Shown here piece by piece: positions 1-16,521 of a stretch of 64,000 bases of DNA; the stretch's first letter is position 1; every line of letters begins with the position of its first letter. This DNA is from Trichinella spiralis (taxonomy: Eukaryota > Nematoda > Enoplea > Trichinellida > Trichinellidae), in NCBI GenBank assembly GCA_000181795.3, contig CM012955.1:12353643-12417642 (forward strand). Reading direction: 5' to 3'. A program made the translations under genes and the position numbers. The notes under the pieces were generated by a model, which made no database searches, was not told the origin of the DNA, and saw only the letters and a list, made by a program, of their open reading frames with translations.

Positions 1-180
1 CATTTCCTATGCAACATTTTCCTTTTCCTTGGTGATAATTGCTAATACATTTATCAATGTTACTGAAAATGATATTCATAATTGCTGGTTTTTTATTTTG
101 ACGTCAAACGTTGTGATTTGCTGATATTGTTGCGACAAATTTATGCTTTTCGACGCTGTGATTGGATAAACCGTATAAGA

Positions 181-312
181 CAGTGGTTCTCAAACTGTGA
201 GTCGTGACCCATTGATGATTGTGGGGTAAATGAATAATAAATTTTGGTGACTAATACATTTTGTAAGTACAAGTAGAATAAATATTGGTGGGTCGCGGCT
301 CTTGAGGATCAA
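181..312. mobile_element. hAT-like DNA transposon remnant (non-autonomous)
   Basis: The segment opens with CAGTGGTTCTCAAACT followed by a GTCGTGACCCA-like stretch, which resembles the outer terminal inverted repeat of many animal hAT elements. A second block near 287-300 reads GGTGGGTCGCGGC, as often found just inside the opposite end of such elements. I could not find a clean outer right end or a convincing 8-base target duplication, so the limits are approximate and the copy looks decayed. No transposase frame is present here. This rests on motif resemblance only. Confidence 0.35.
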
Positions 313-1416
313 AATAGAAGAAAATGATGTAGAGACACTAGGCGCCTGGGCCGTGTGCCATATACTGTGATGAAGTGAACCTGAAAGGAAGCCCATCCTT
401 CTCATGTGCCCCATTATGAATAATAATAATAAATTAATAAAATTTAGTTCATACGTTTGATTTGATAACTGCAAAATGAACGTAATAACAATAGCTGCCG
501 TTGTGCCATCAGGTCCTCAGGCGACTGACGTTTCTGGGCCTTCTCTTTTCTGCACCATCGGGGTTCCTATCACCGACTGTCATGCAGTGTAGTCATCTGT
601 GACCACACCCCTTTTGAAAGCAGAAGTATTTATTACTTGTCAGTCCTGATGATTAGAACAGTTTTATAAATTTCACAATCAGCCATAAAATACATTTTCC
701 TCAATCATTTATAGTCAACATGGACATTGATTTTTTACACTTCACTTTCACTTTCGTCAGCTAATGGAGGTGGAAAGCGCTTGCATTTTCAACAGCTCTG
801 ATAAATTACACGAATCATAGTCGCACCACACTTGGCAACTGCAGCTGCTTCATTGCATCCAATCCAATCCAATCAATCACTCGGAAAACCGTAAAATAAA
901 AAACCAACATCAAATATGCAAGTCAGATTTGTTTGTTAAATAAATATGCACGATAAAAACGCAAAAAAATTCCAAAATATCCGTCTCATACAAACGTCGT
1001 TCAATTTGTTATTGTTCAAACAGTTTTCCTTTTGCAGTGCAATTTTTGCAACCATTCCGCAACACTGGTAAAATGAAAAATCAATTAAAAGTTTTGTAAA
1101 TGAAATTTGACATTACAATTAAAAAGTAATCGTCAAATTTTCAAAAGAAAAACATAAAGTACCTCAATAAGAAAAAATAATTTATTAACTTTATGAAAAC
1201 AAAACGTGAAACAATAATTAGTAATATATATGCTCAGTACAAACGATTTGCACTTTTAGTAAAGAATGATGATATTACGGGCATATTCTGCGTATAAATA
1301 AATAAATAACTATATATATATATACATATACTGCAATAATAATTTATAGTATATGTTCCTTTCATCATATTTGAAGAAGAAAAACAGATAACAAAACCGT
1401 AGCATGCAAGCACTGC
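313..1416. other. Non-coding stretch with two GC-richer patches
   Basis: Most of this stretch is AT-rich. Two patches stand out. At about 485-620 the plus strand has a short open frame, about 32 codons up to a stop. At about 735-860 the minus strand has a frame broken by one stop codon, with Cys-rich and acidic pieces (for example CKCKRFPPPLADESESEV). Both could be decayed exons or transposase remnants, but I recognise neither. From about 870 to 1416 I see only AT-rich sequence with short TA repeats near 1311-1325. Confidence 0.3.
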
Positions 1417-1588
1417 TTATGAGATAACATCAATCAGTGATTCGGACTGTTCTTCGTCGAGTTCTGTGCGTGATTTTGCACCGGATAGCTTGTTTTTCAA
1501 ACGAGCACAAAAATTCAACTTGTTGTAAAGCCACCGAATGCCGGCAGCCACTGGATCCCAATCTTCATGCAACGACAAATACGTAGCA
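1417..1588 (-). CDS. Terminal coding exon of an unidentified minus-strand gene
   Basis: On the minus strand a good acceptor (ATTCTCTTCTTCAG) is followed by an open frame of 56 codons ending in TAA. The reading begins ATYLSLHEDWDPVAAGIRWL, continues LYNKLNFCARLKNKL, and ends with an acidic tail (ELDEEQSESLIDVIS). Composition and use of all three codon positions look like real coding sequence, unlike the surrounding AT-rich DNA. The exon starts with the third base of a split codon. I do not recognise the family and found no upstream exon; the 4.5 kb repeat array lies directly upstream and may fill the preceding intron. Confidence 0.5.
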
Positions 1589-2489
1589 CTGAAGAAGAGA
1601 ATTAAAACAGAGACAGTGCCAATATAAAGAGCGATTGACGGCGGTTACCGGTCGCATATTGCCCGAGATATTCTGAAAAAGTGCTAGGCATATCCATGTA
1701 TTAAGAGAGGCAATATTCCCAGTTTAGAAGCCATTTATTCCAAAATTACAGGGTAGTTTGGGTTGAAACTCTAGAATACACTTTCTTTTATCAATATGAA
1801 ACTATAACAATCAAAAAAATTGCAAATTTTGAAAACAAATTTTTCACCAATTTTCGCAAAACAACCAAGTCTGTAGCCCAAGAAGTTTTGCAATTCTTGA
1901 GAAAAAATTTTTTTCCAAAAATTAAAGCAATTTATTTATATCGGTGCAGAATTATTCGCTAACTAATACGGCACCTGATTGCTTTTTTTGAGATACGATA
2001 AAAAATGTAAAACTGAAATAAAATATTAACCGAGTAGAAATAAAGAAGAATGAAAACTAAAAGTTAAATTAATGCCCATACGGAATGGTTTCATGAATTT
2101 TTACAACAGATCTATCCATTTTTTCAACCACAAAAAGGAATTTATTTTAATAAAAATTGTTCCTGATTTTCATTTCTGCAAACAAGATACTTTAAAAATT
2201 TAAAACCTTTGTTCCCCGAATTTTTCAATTGATTACAATTCACAGATAAGAATAATCCAAAAATATCAAATTGGCTGTGCAGCGATTTTCGTGCAATATG
2301 CCACTTTTTTCCTTCTTTTAGTTTCAAATGCTAAAACTGGCAACTCTATTAAATTTCTCAAAAAATCATCGATTGCGGGTTCTTAAAAATTTACATACCT
2401 TTTATCAGCACACAATTGCTAACATTTGTTATCAAATTATTTCATAAATCGCCGTACTTTCTGAGAAGAATGGAATAATTTTCACTCTA

Positions 2490-2678
2490 CTTATTGGTGG
2501 ATACCTCTAATAATTCGAACAAATGCCATGTATGAGCCCAATAATTTGACATCACTTGTGAATTTATTTATTTTCATAACATTTGTAATGAAGTATTACT
2601 CTGGGCGACTACATATTATACTAATTATGCAAATCGTTATTGCATCTGTGTTACTTAGCGAAGGTACAATCAAATAGC
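2490..2678 (+). other. Repeat-borne open frame, copy 1
   Basis: Within the first long repeat unit the plus strand is open for about 60 codons and ends in TAG. It includes the segment YEPNNLTSLVNLFIFITF and the tail GRLHIILIMQIVIASVL. One or two hydrophobic segments long enough to cross a membrane are present. The frame stays open in all three long units. However, most differences between copies change the amino acid, so constraint at the protein level is not evident. It could be a duplicated exon of a membrane protein or chance openness of a duplicated DNA block. Confidence 0.25.
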
Positions 2679-3908
2679 CACACATGTGCTATCAATCAGA
2701 TGCGTAATTAATGAAAACCATAGCAATTAGGATCAGATTCCATGAAATGTTTGCTTTTTAGCAATGTAAACACTTACAGCGCTACGTTTTCATTCGCAGC
2801 AATTAATGAATATTAGAAACAGCAATAATTTCAGAAATTCAATTCAATTGATTGTAAAAAACAATAAATTAGTACAAATCTAATAATTTGTTATCAAAAA
2901 TGTCTCGTGCAAAAATTGGCAGTCATTTCTGCCGTTGAAACAGACTTACTGATGGGCAAATTCCCTGTGTTTTAATATATGCAGTAGACAAATTCAGAGG
3001 CGATTTATTCCAAAACTACAAGGTAGCTTGGATTGAAACTCTAGAAAACACTATCATTTATCAATATAAAACTATAACAATAAAAAAACTCTAAATTTTT
3101 AAAACACATTTTTCGCCGATTTTCACAAAAACAACCAAGTCTATAGCCCATGAAATTTTGAAATTTTCGAGAAAAAGTTTTTTCTTAAAAAATGGACTTT
3201 ATGAGCATTAAACGATCAGTAACAAGTAGTGGAGTGCGGAAAACGTATCCACACGTTTCCCGGTCGCATAGTTCTTGAGATTACCTGAAAAAAGTGCTAA
3301 GCATACACATGTATTAAGAGAGGCAGTATTCCAACTTTAGAGGCTATTTATTCCACAACTGCTGGGTAGTTTGGGTTGAAACTCTGGAAAACACTTTTCT
3401 TTATCAATATGAAACTATAACAATCAGAAATGTTTCAAATATTGAAAACAATTTTTTTCGCCATTTTCGCTAAAATATCATGTCTATAGCCCATTAAATT
3501 TTGCAATTTTCGTGAAAAATTTTTTTCTCCAAAAATTAAGGCAATTTATTTATATCGGTAGAGAATTATTCGCTAATTAAGCTAAATAAATGCGCATACG
3601 GAACGGTTTCATGAATTTTCACAACAGATCTGTCGATTTTTTCATCCAAAAAAAGGAATTTATTTTAACAAGAATTGTTCCTGATTTTCATTTGTGCAAA
3701 CAAGATACTTTTAAAATTTAAAACCTTTGTTCACTGTACTTTTAGATTGATTACAATTCACCGATAGGAATTGTCCAAAATTAGGAAATTGGAAAGCTAT
3801 TTTCGTGCAATATGCCAGTCATTTTATTTTATAATTTCTCAAAAAATCATCGATTGCGAGTTATTGAAAATTTACATACCTTTATTTGACATCGAATTGC
3901 TTGCTGTA

Positions 3909-4154
3909 ATCACAAAATTATTTTACAATACGCAGCAGTTTTTGATAAGCATGGAGTGTTGGTGTACTTATTGGTGGATTTCTCTGAAAATTCAAACAAA
4001 TACCATATATGAGCCCAATAATTTGACATCAGTAGTGAATTTATTTATTTTCTTAGCATTTGTAATCAAGTTTTACCCTGGGCGACTGCATATTATACTA
4101 ATTATGCAAATCGCCACTGCATCGTTCCTACTTAGCGAAAGTACAATCAAATAG
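3909..4154 (+). other. Repeat-borne open frame, copy 2
   Basis: This is the second long-unit copy of the open frame. It is the longest: the plus strand is open from 3771, and the shared part runs from about 3909 to the TAG at 4152-4154. It shows TYWWISLKIQTNTIYEPNN, then a hydrophobic stretch (VNLFIFLAFVIKF) and a second one (LHIILIMQIATASFLL). No splice site or start can be assigned with confidence. Confidence 0.25.
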
Positions 4155-5246
4155 ACACACATGTGGTTTCAATCAAATGCGTAATCTATGAAAAACATGT
4201 CAATGAGGATCACATTCCATACAATGTTTGCTTTTCAACAAATGAAACAGTTTTGATTCACAGCAATTAGTGATTAATTAACAGGAATAATTTCAGGAAT
4301 TCAATTTAATTGATCATAGAAAAGTGATAAATTAGTAAAATTGTAAAAGATTCGATGTCAGAAACGTTTTATGAACAGAAATTGGAAGTCTGCTTCCGTT
4401 GAAAGAGAGTTACTGCTAGGCGAATTCCGTATCTATTAAGATAGGCAGTAGACAAATTTAGAGCTGATTTATTCTACAACCACTGGTTAGTTTGGATTGA
4501 GACTCTAGAAAACACTTTATTTTATCAATATGAAACTATAACAATCAAAAAATTTCCAAATTTTGGAAACAAATTTTTCACCAATTTTCGCAAAACAACC
4601 AAGTCTATAGCCCATGCAATTTTGCAATTTTCGAGAAAAAATTTTTTCTCAAAACATTAAAGCAATTGATTTATATCGGTGCAGAATTATTCCTTAACTA
4701 CTGTAAACTGATGCATACGGCACCTGATTGCGTATTACTTGAGATATGAGTACAACAAAAGTAAAACTGAAATAGAATATTAACCGAGTCGAAATGAAGA
4801 AGAATGAAAAATGAAAGTTAATTAAATAAATGTGCATATCGGATGGTTTCATGAATTTTTACAACAGATTTGTCGATTTTTTCACTCAAAAAAATGAAAT
4901 TATTTTAATAAGAATTGTTCCTGATTTTCATTTATGCAAACAAGTTACTTTAAAAATTTAAAGCCCTTTTTCACTGAATTTTTTAATTGATTACAATTCA
5001 CAGATAAGAATTATCCTAAATTTTCAAATTGGCTGTGCAGTTATTTTCATACAATACGCCAATTTTTTTCTTCTGCAAATGTCCAATGCTTAAACTTTTA
5101 ACTCTATTAAATTTCTCAAAACATCATCGATTGCGGGTTCTTAAAAATTTACATACCTTTTATCAGCACACAATTGCTAACATTTGTTATCACATTATTT
5201 CATAAATCGCCGTACTTTCTGAGAAGAATGGAATAATTTTCACTCT

Positions 5247-5436
5247 ACTTATTGGTGGATACCTCTAATAATTCGAACAGATACCATGTATGAGACCAGT
5301 AATTTGACATCAATTGTGAATTTATTTATTTTCCTAACATTTCGAATGAAGTTTCACCCTGGGCGACTACACATTATACTAATTATGCAAATTGTTATTG
5401 CATCGGTGTTACTTAGCGAAAGTTCAATCAAATAGC
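5247..5436 (+). other. Repeat-borne open frame, copy 3
   Basis: This is the third long-unit copy, again open to a stop in the same position. It has YETSNLTSIVNLFIFLTF and GRLHIILIMQIVIASVLL. It is closer to copy 1 than to copy 2 in the tail. Same reading and caveats as the other two copies. Confidence 0.25.
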
Positions 5437-6898
5437 TACACATGTGCTATCAATCCGATGCGTGATCAATGAAAAACATGGCAATTATGATCGCATTCCA
5501 TGAAATGTTTGCTTTTCAACAAACAAAGCAGTTACATTGCATACGGTTTGATTCGCAGCAATTAATGATTATTTAACAGCAGTAATTTCAGAAATTCTAT
5601 TTAATTGATCGTATAGAAAAATAAATTAGTAGAATTCTCAAACATGCATTGTCAAAAATGCTTCATGTACTGAAACTCACACTATCTGCTTCGGTTGGAA
5701 GAGAATTACTGATGAGCAAATTCCCTAAGTATTAAGATAGGCAGTAGAGAAATTTTGAACCCATTTATTCCACATCTATTGTGTAGTTTCTAATGGAACT
5801 TTGCACCATATTATCAGTAATTATTGTAAATATCTAGAAATGAAAAAAAACTCCAAATTTTGAAAAAAGAACTTCCGCGGATTTTCACAAAAACATCCAA
5901 GTTTATGGCCCGTGAAATTTTCAAGTTTCGAGAAAAATCTTAGACTCCAAAAGTAGACTTTTTGGGCATCAGTCGATCGGGCACGATTATTCGAGTACCA
6001 TGAACTTATTTTCAAAGTTCCTAGTTGGTGATTTCTCGAGATGTACTGAAAATAGTGGAAAGCATCCCTATATCATAAGGTAGACAAGAATCAAGTTTTT
6101 TATAGAGGCTGATTATTCCAAAACTAGCGTCATTTGAATTTATTTCTGTCAATGTCAGCTATGTGAAAAGTTCTGAAATGTGCTTTTAATTTAATAACTT
6201 TTGTTCATTAAAATGCATACCCTTCGAATGCCGGTAACAAGAAAGACAATGCTAGATTAACGAATATTAGTCTCACTTCTGCTGAGAATTGATTTCGAGT
6301 TATTGCAACAGAATGTTAAATAAAGTTAAAATTAATAAAGGAATAGTTAAAATAACAGGATGATCGTATTCAGTACAACAGTATTAGCAATTTTTGGCAA
6401 CAGTTTTGGGAAACAATAAAAATGATTTTCTGTGAACCTGAAAATATTGTAAAAATGAGTTCATTTTGAGCGAATGCAGGTAAAATAATACGATGCTTCC
6501 TTTGTTTAAAAATATTTTTATTTCACTGTAGATTATATTTCAACATGAGCGATGTTTTTAAATCACGATTAACATAACTGTTAATAACAGTCAAACTTAT
6601 TCACTATATTGGTAACAATTATGAAGTTACCGTAGAAAACATTCAGTGCTAGTTTGTTTTCTAATGCTAACCATTATTGTTTATTTCCATAACGTAATAA
6701 ATACACTGAAAGTTTGCCTAAACAAAAATTAAATTGATCTTACTTGTGTATGTAATATGTCTGATCAGATTTTCTAAATTCACAAAAATTTTCAAGAATT
6801 AAAACTTGCTTGGAATCAAATAGAAGAGCAAATGTATATTGCAATTTGTGCTTGTCTCACAGGTTGCTGTGACTGAGCTCTTTGAGATTGAATGCATT

Positions 6899-6993
6899 TT
6901 ATATTTCTTTGCTAGAAGCACTGAAATAAGCTAACGGCGTTCCTACAAACCAAATATCTAGGTCAACGGGGTTGGAGATTTTGTTTACATATC
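6899..6993 (-). CDS. Possible terminal exon, unidentified
   Basis: On the minus strand the acceptor GAATGCTGTTTCAG leads into an open stretch reading YVNKISNPVDLDIWFVG, then TPLAYFSASSKEI and a TAA stop. The stretch is richer in G+C than its flanks and reads like protein. It begins with two bases of a split codon. No partner exon was found upstream and the family is unknown. It lies just beyond the repeat array; any link to the exon at 1417-1588 is only a guess. Confidence 0.3.
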
Positions 6994-9900
6994 CTGAAAC
7001 AGCATTCAATCAGATAACTGATGCTCTACTTAGCGTTTTTTACATGATAAAAAATTGTTTGAAAAACATAGCACAAATCATTTAAAAGGCTATATAAACT
7101 GTTAATGCAACATTTCTGGACTCTATGGTGAGACGTTATGTAGCAAAGATAAAGATTACACTTAAAAAATTGCAAAATATTGATAAGTATAAAGAAAATT
7201 GATATTAAAAATTGGAATAGAAAATTGATAACAATTATCGAAACTTTGCTTCTTTTTGCTATTATAATGATGTATGTGCATAGCAAAAATATAAGCATAA
7301 GTATTATAATTTGAAAAACTTATCAATTCAAGCTGTGTTTCCAGTGGGTGAAAGCTGAATAGCTGAAATTGCTAAAAATATTCTGAATAAATGAGAATCA
7401 AAGAACAAAATGCAACAAATAAAATTAATTTTTAAAACAATAAAGAATAAAATAAAAAAAAGACACTACATATAATTAATTGTTAGTGTTTCAGGCAGTG
7501 GATTGTCCGTGTAGGAATAGGCCTGCCTAATGGCGATGAATTAAAGCATTCGAATCTGCCTACAATAGGGCAATCAGTGTATATATAGTAAACAAACTAA
7601 TGGTCCACTATAATGTATTATTTAATAGTTGGTTATTACGAGCCTCCAGGAAATCGTAAATAAACTAATCATCTGCTATAGTAAGCAGGCGGGGATCAGA
7701 ATAAGGCTGTTCATTCTGGAAGAATACTGTAGAAATTTTAGAACCCTGAACCGGGAAATATAAAGTTGAAATTTTTTGATGTTAATCGATAATGCACTTT
7801 ATTTTATGCTGAAGAATGCATTTCGAGCTCCAAATATGCTTTTGAGATGAATTGATTGGATAGTATTCATCGTGTCATGTGTAATGAAAAATGAGCATTT
7901 TTCATATTTCTGCATAAGATTCAGATTTTGGATTTTTCGAAATTTTTAGAGCATTAGAATTTTTTCTCCACAACTGCACGCCTGCGTTGGATGAAACTTT
8001 GAAAATTTCTCGATTTTGAAGGGCATTATGCTTTTGAAGAATAAAATTTTACTTTTTTTCATATTTTAAAATGCCATTTTTGTGGAATTTCTGATGGTGG
8101 TTTTCTGTGAATAATTTCATCTTCACAGTGAAATTCAACAATTATATTTAACAATAAATTGGAACAGAAAGTGATTTAATATCAGTGTAAATGTGGTTTA
8201 AGGAACAAATGGAAAGAAAAATAAACATGATGGGATGCAGTTCAGCTCAATTCAGTTTGGAATTAATTTCTTTTTTTCGCAAAAAAGTGTTGAAAGCTTT
8301 TATAGACACTATAAATAACACTAAAGTGGGCAAAACGAAAATTGTTCCTCCCCCCCCCCTCCCTACCCCTCCCTCCTTCACTGCATTCATAGTCATTGAT
8401 CAGCGTTGCAACACCATTATTGAAATACTGGAAGTTATCCTGTATTTTTCTTTGTGCACATTCTGTGGGCATCATTGTACGCTTGAGCATGTTGTAAACT
8501 GCTTGTGAATTGAGTTGAATTTGAATTACTTTGGACAAATTTCATTATTTCAAAATTATGTCTAAAATTAATAATTGAGTGTAATGTGAAAACAAAAGCA
8601 TGTACATGCACAGCATGATTTCTGTATGTATGTATGTATGTATGAACAGAGAAGTTGACGTTGTTCGATTGTCTGACTGATCGACAATAATAAACAGTGA
8701 CGAATAATGTAATTTTGAAATTTTATTAACAAAATCAAGCATCATCGAAAAAGCTAACAAAAGTAAACATTTTTGCCTTGACAACTTGATTTTTAAAATG
8801 GAAAAACGCCATACACAATAGTCTAAAGACATTGCACTGGTGTTTGTTTGTGATTTAAAAAAATCAAATCAATAGCAACAGTGAAATTGTCTTGGACAAA
8901 CACTGTTGGATCAAAAATAAAAATTGGAAAAAAGATACTATTTTAAAAAGATGTTTTAAAAAGAGAAAAACAATTGTTTGAACAAACACCTTTGCTTTTT
9001 CTGTGTTTGTTGGTTGGATGTTGTGCGGATGATTGAGCAGAAGTGTTGTGTGTGACAAATTGTGGACCAGTACGAAGAGAAGCCAATTTTTGCAATTCAG
9101 CTTCGTCGGCATGTCAGCATTTGAAAAGTCAAAGAAAAAAGAAGATTAAAACAAATTTAGCAAAAGAAAAGGAAATTAAGGAAAGATCAAAATTCAAATA
9201 ACCATCGTATTCACCCATCGAGAACAACGGGTAAAAAGAAAAGGCTGAAAATTGAAGAAAGTAAAACAAAAATGCCACAAGTGGACAGTAACTGTGTGCG
9301 GTTTGAAAAAACGGCGACAACAATTGCACCATTATCAACGTTCAGCGTTCAGATTCGCCCAACTAGGTAAGAGCAAAAAGCAACAACCTTGCTATTGGTC
9401 ATTGGAAAACGAGAAAATATATAATATAATATAATATAACATAATATAATATTACATTATATTATATTATATTATATTATAATCATGCAAAGTTAAATTG
9501 AATGAAACAACACACGTCGGACAATAAAATTGAATATACAAGGTGAAAAATAACGATCGAGAAAAAAAAGTAATAATAAAGCGAAAAATCAGCATCTGGA
9601 ACTGTTGTCCAGAAAGCAAATCACACGTCAGAGTGTCCAATCACATGAAATGCAAAAGCGTAAAACAACAAAAACAGAATAAAGTGAAATAAAGCACGAA
9701 GCATGCGAGTTCTGGGAATTCACGAAATGGTAAATGCGAATGGGGGAAGAGAGAAACCATTGGTAGAATTATAGTGGAAGAGAGCAACGAAGTTGGTCAG
9801 GGTTACAAAGAAGTCAGTATGCAAGCGAAAAGAGAAAGAAAAAGAAAAACCTAGCAAGCACTGCAAACCAATTTCTCTTCACCTAGGCGACTAGTGAAAA

Positions 9901-10032
9901 CCGTAATTTTGGCAAAGTGAAGTAACAAAATTTTTCGAAACCAAACTTTTCCCCATCAAATAGGCAACTCGATCAGGCAAGGCAAGAAAAACAATTCCCA
10001 ACGGTCCAACGAGTGAACATACACATCCAACT
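6994..10032. other. AT-rich intergenic DNA and probable MYT1 3' region
   Basis: I find no convincing gene here. A short open stretch on the minus strand near 7490-7570 (RFECFNSSPLGRPIPT) is isolated and unassigned. A C-rich tract lies at 8347-8375 and a TATG repeat at about 8623-8644. The part next to 10,033 should hold the 3' untranslated region of the MYT1-like gene, but I could not choose a poly(A) signal with confidence. Confidence 0.5.
9416..9482. repeat. AT pentanucleotide inverted repeat
   Basis: A run of ATAAT/TAATA pentamers is followed, after a short centre containing ATTAC, by the complementary TATTA pentamers. The two arms can pair over about 30 bases each. This makes a long, purely AT hairpin, probably grown from simple-repeat expansion. 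It lies downstream of the MYT1-like stop codon. Confidence 0.7.

Positions 10033-16521
<6,489 letters not shown>

Larger units (their letters stand above)
1640..6130. repeat. Local higher-order tandem repeat, ~1.2 kb and ~345 bp units
   Basis: A block containing TTATTCCAAAACT, GGGTAGTTTGGGTTGAAACT and ATCAATATGAAACTATAACA recurs, beginning near 1735, 3005, 3347, 4469, 5765 and 6112. The spacings are about 1270, 342, 1122, 1296 and 347 bases. Long units also carry a block with ATCATCGATTGCG and an open frame (see separate entries). Short units instead carry a block with GGGCATCAGTCGATCGG or similar and end in a GAGAT...CTGAAAAAGTGCTAAGCAT block, which also precedes the first long unit. The order is short end, long, short, long, long, short. 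Copies differ by scattered substitutions and small indels, so the array is not recent. I saw no transposase, terminal inverted repeats or reverse transcriptase. Confidence 0.8.

Noticed and set aside
1640-6130. Repeat array as an LTR or LINE element
   Set aside because: No reverse transcriptase, no poly(A) tail, no long terminal repeats and no primer-binding pattern; the spacing fits tandem duplication.
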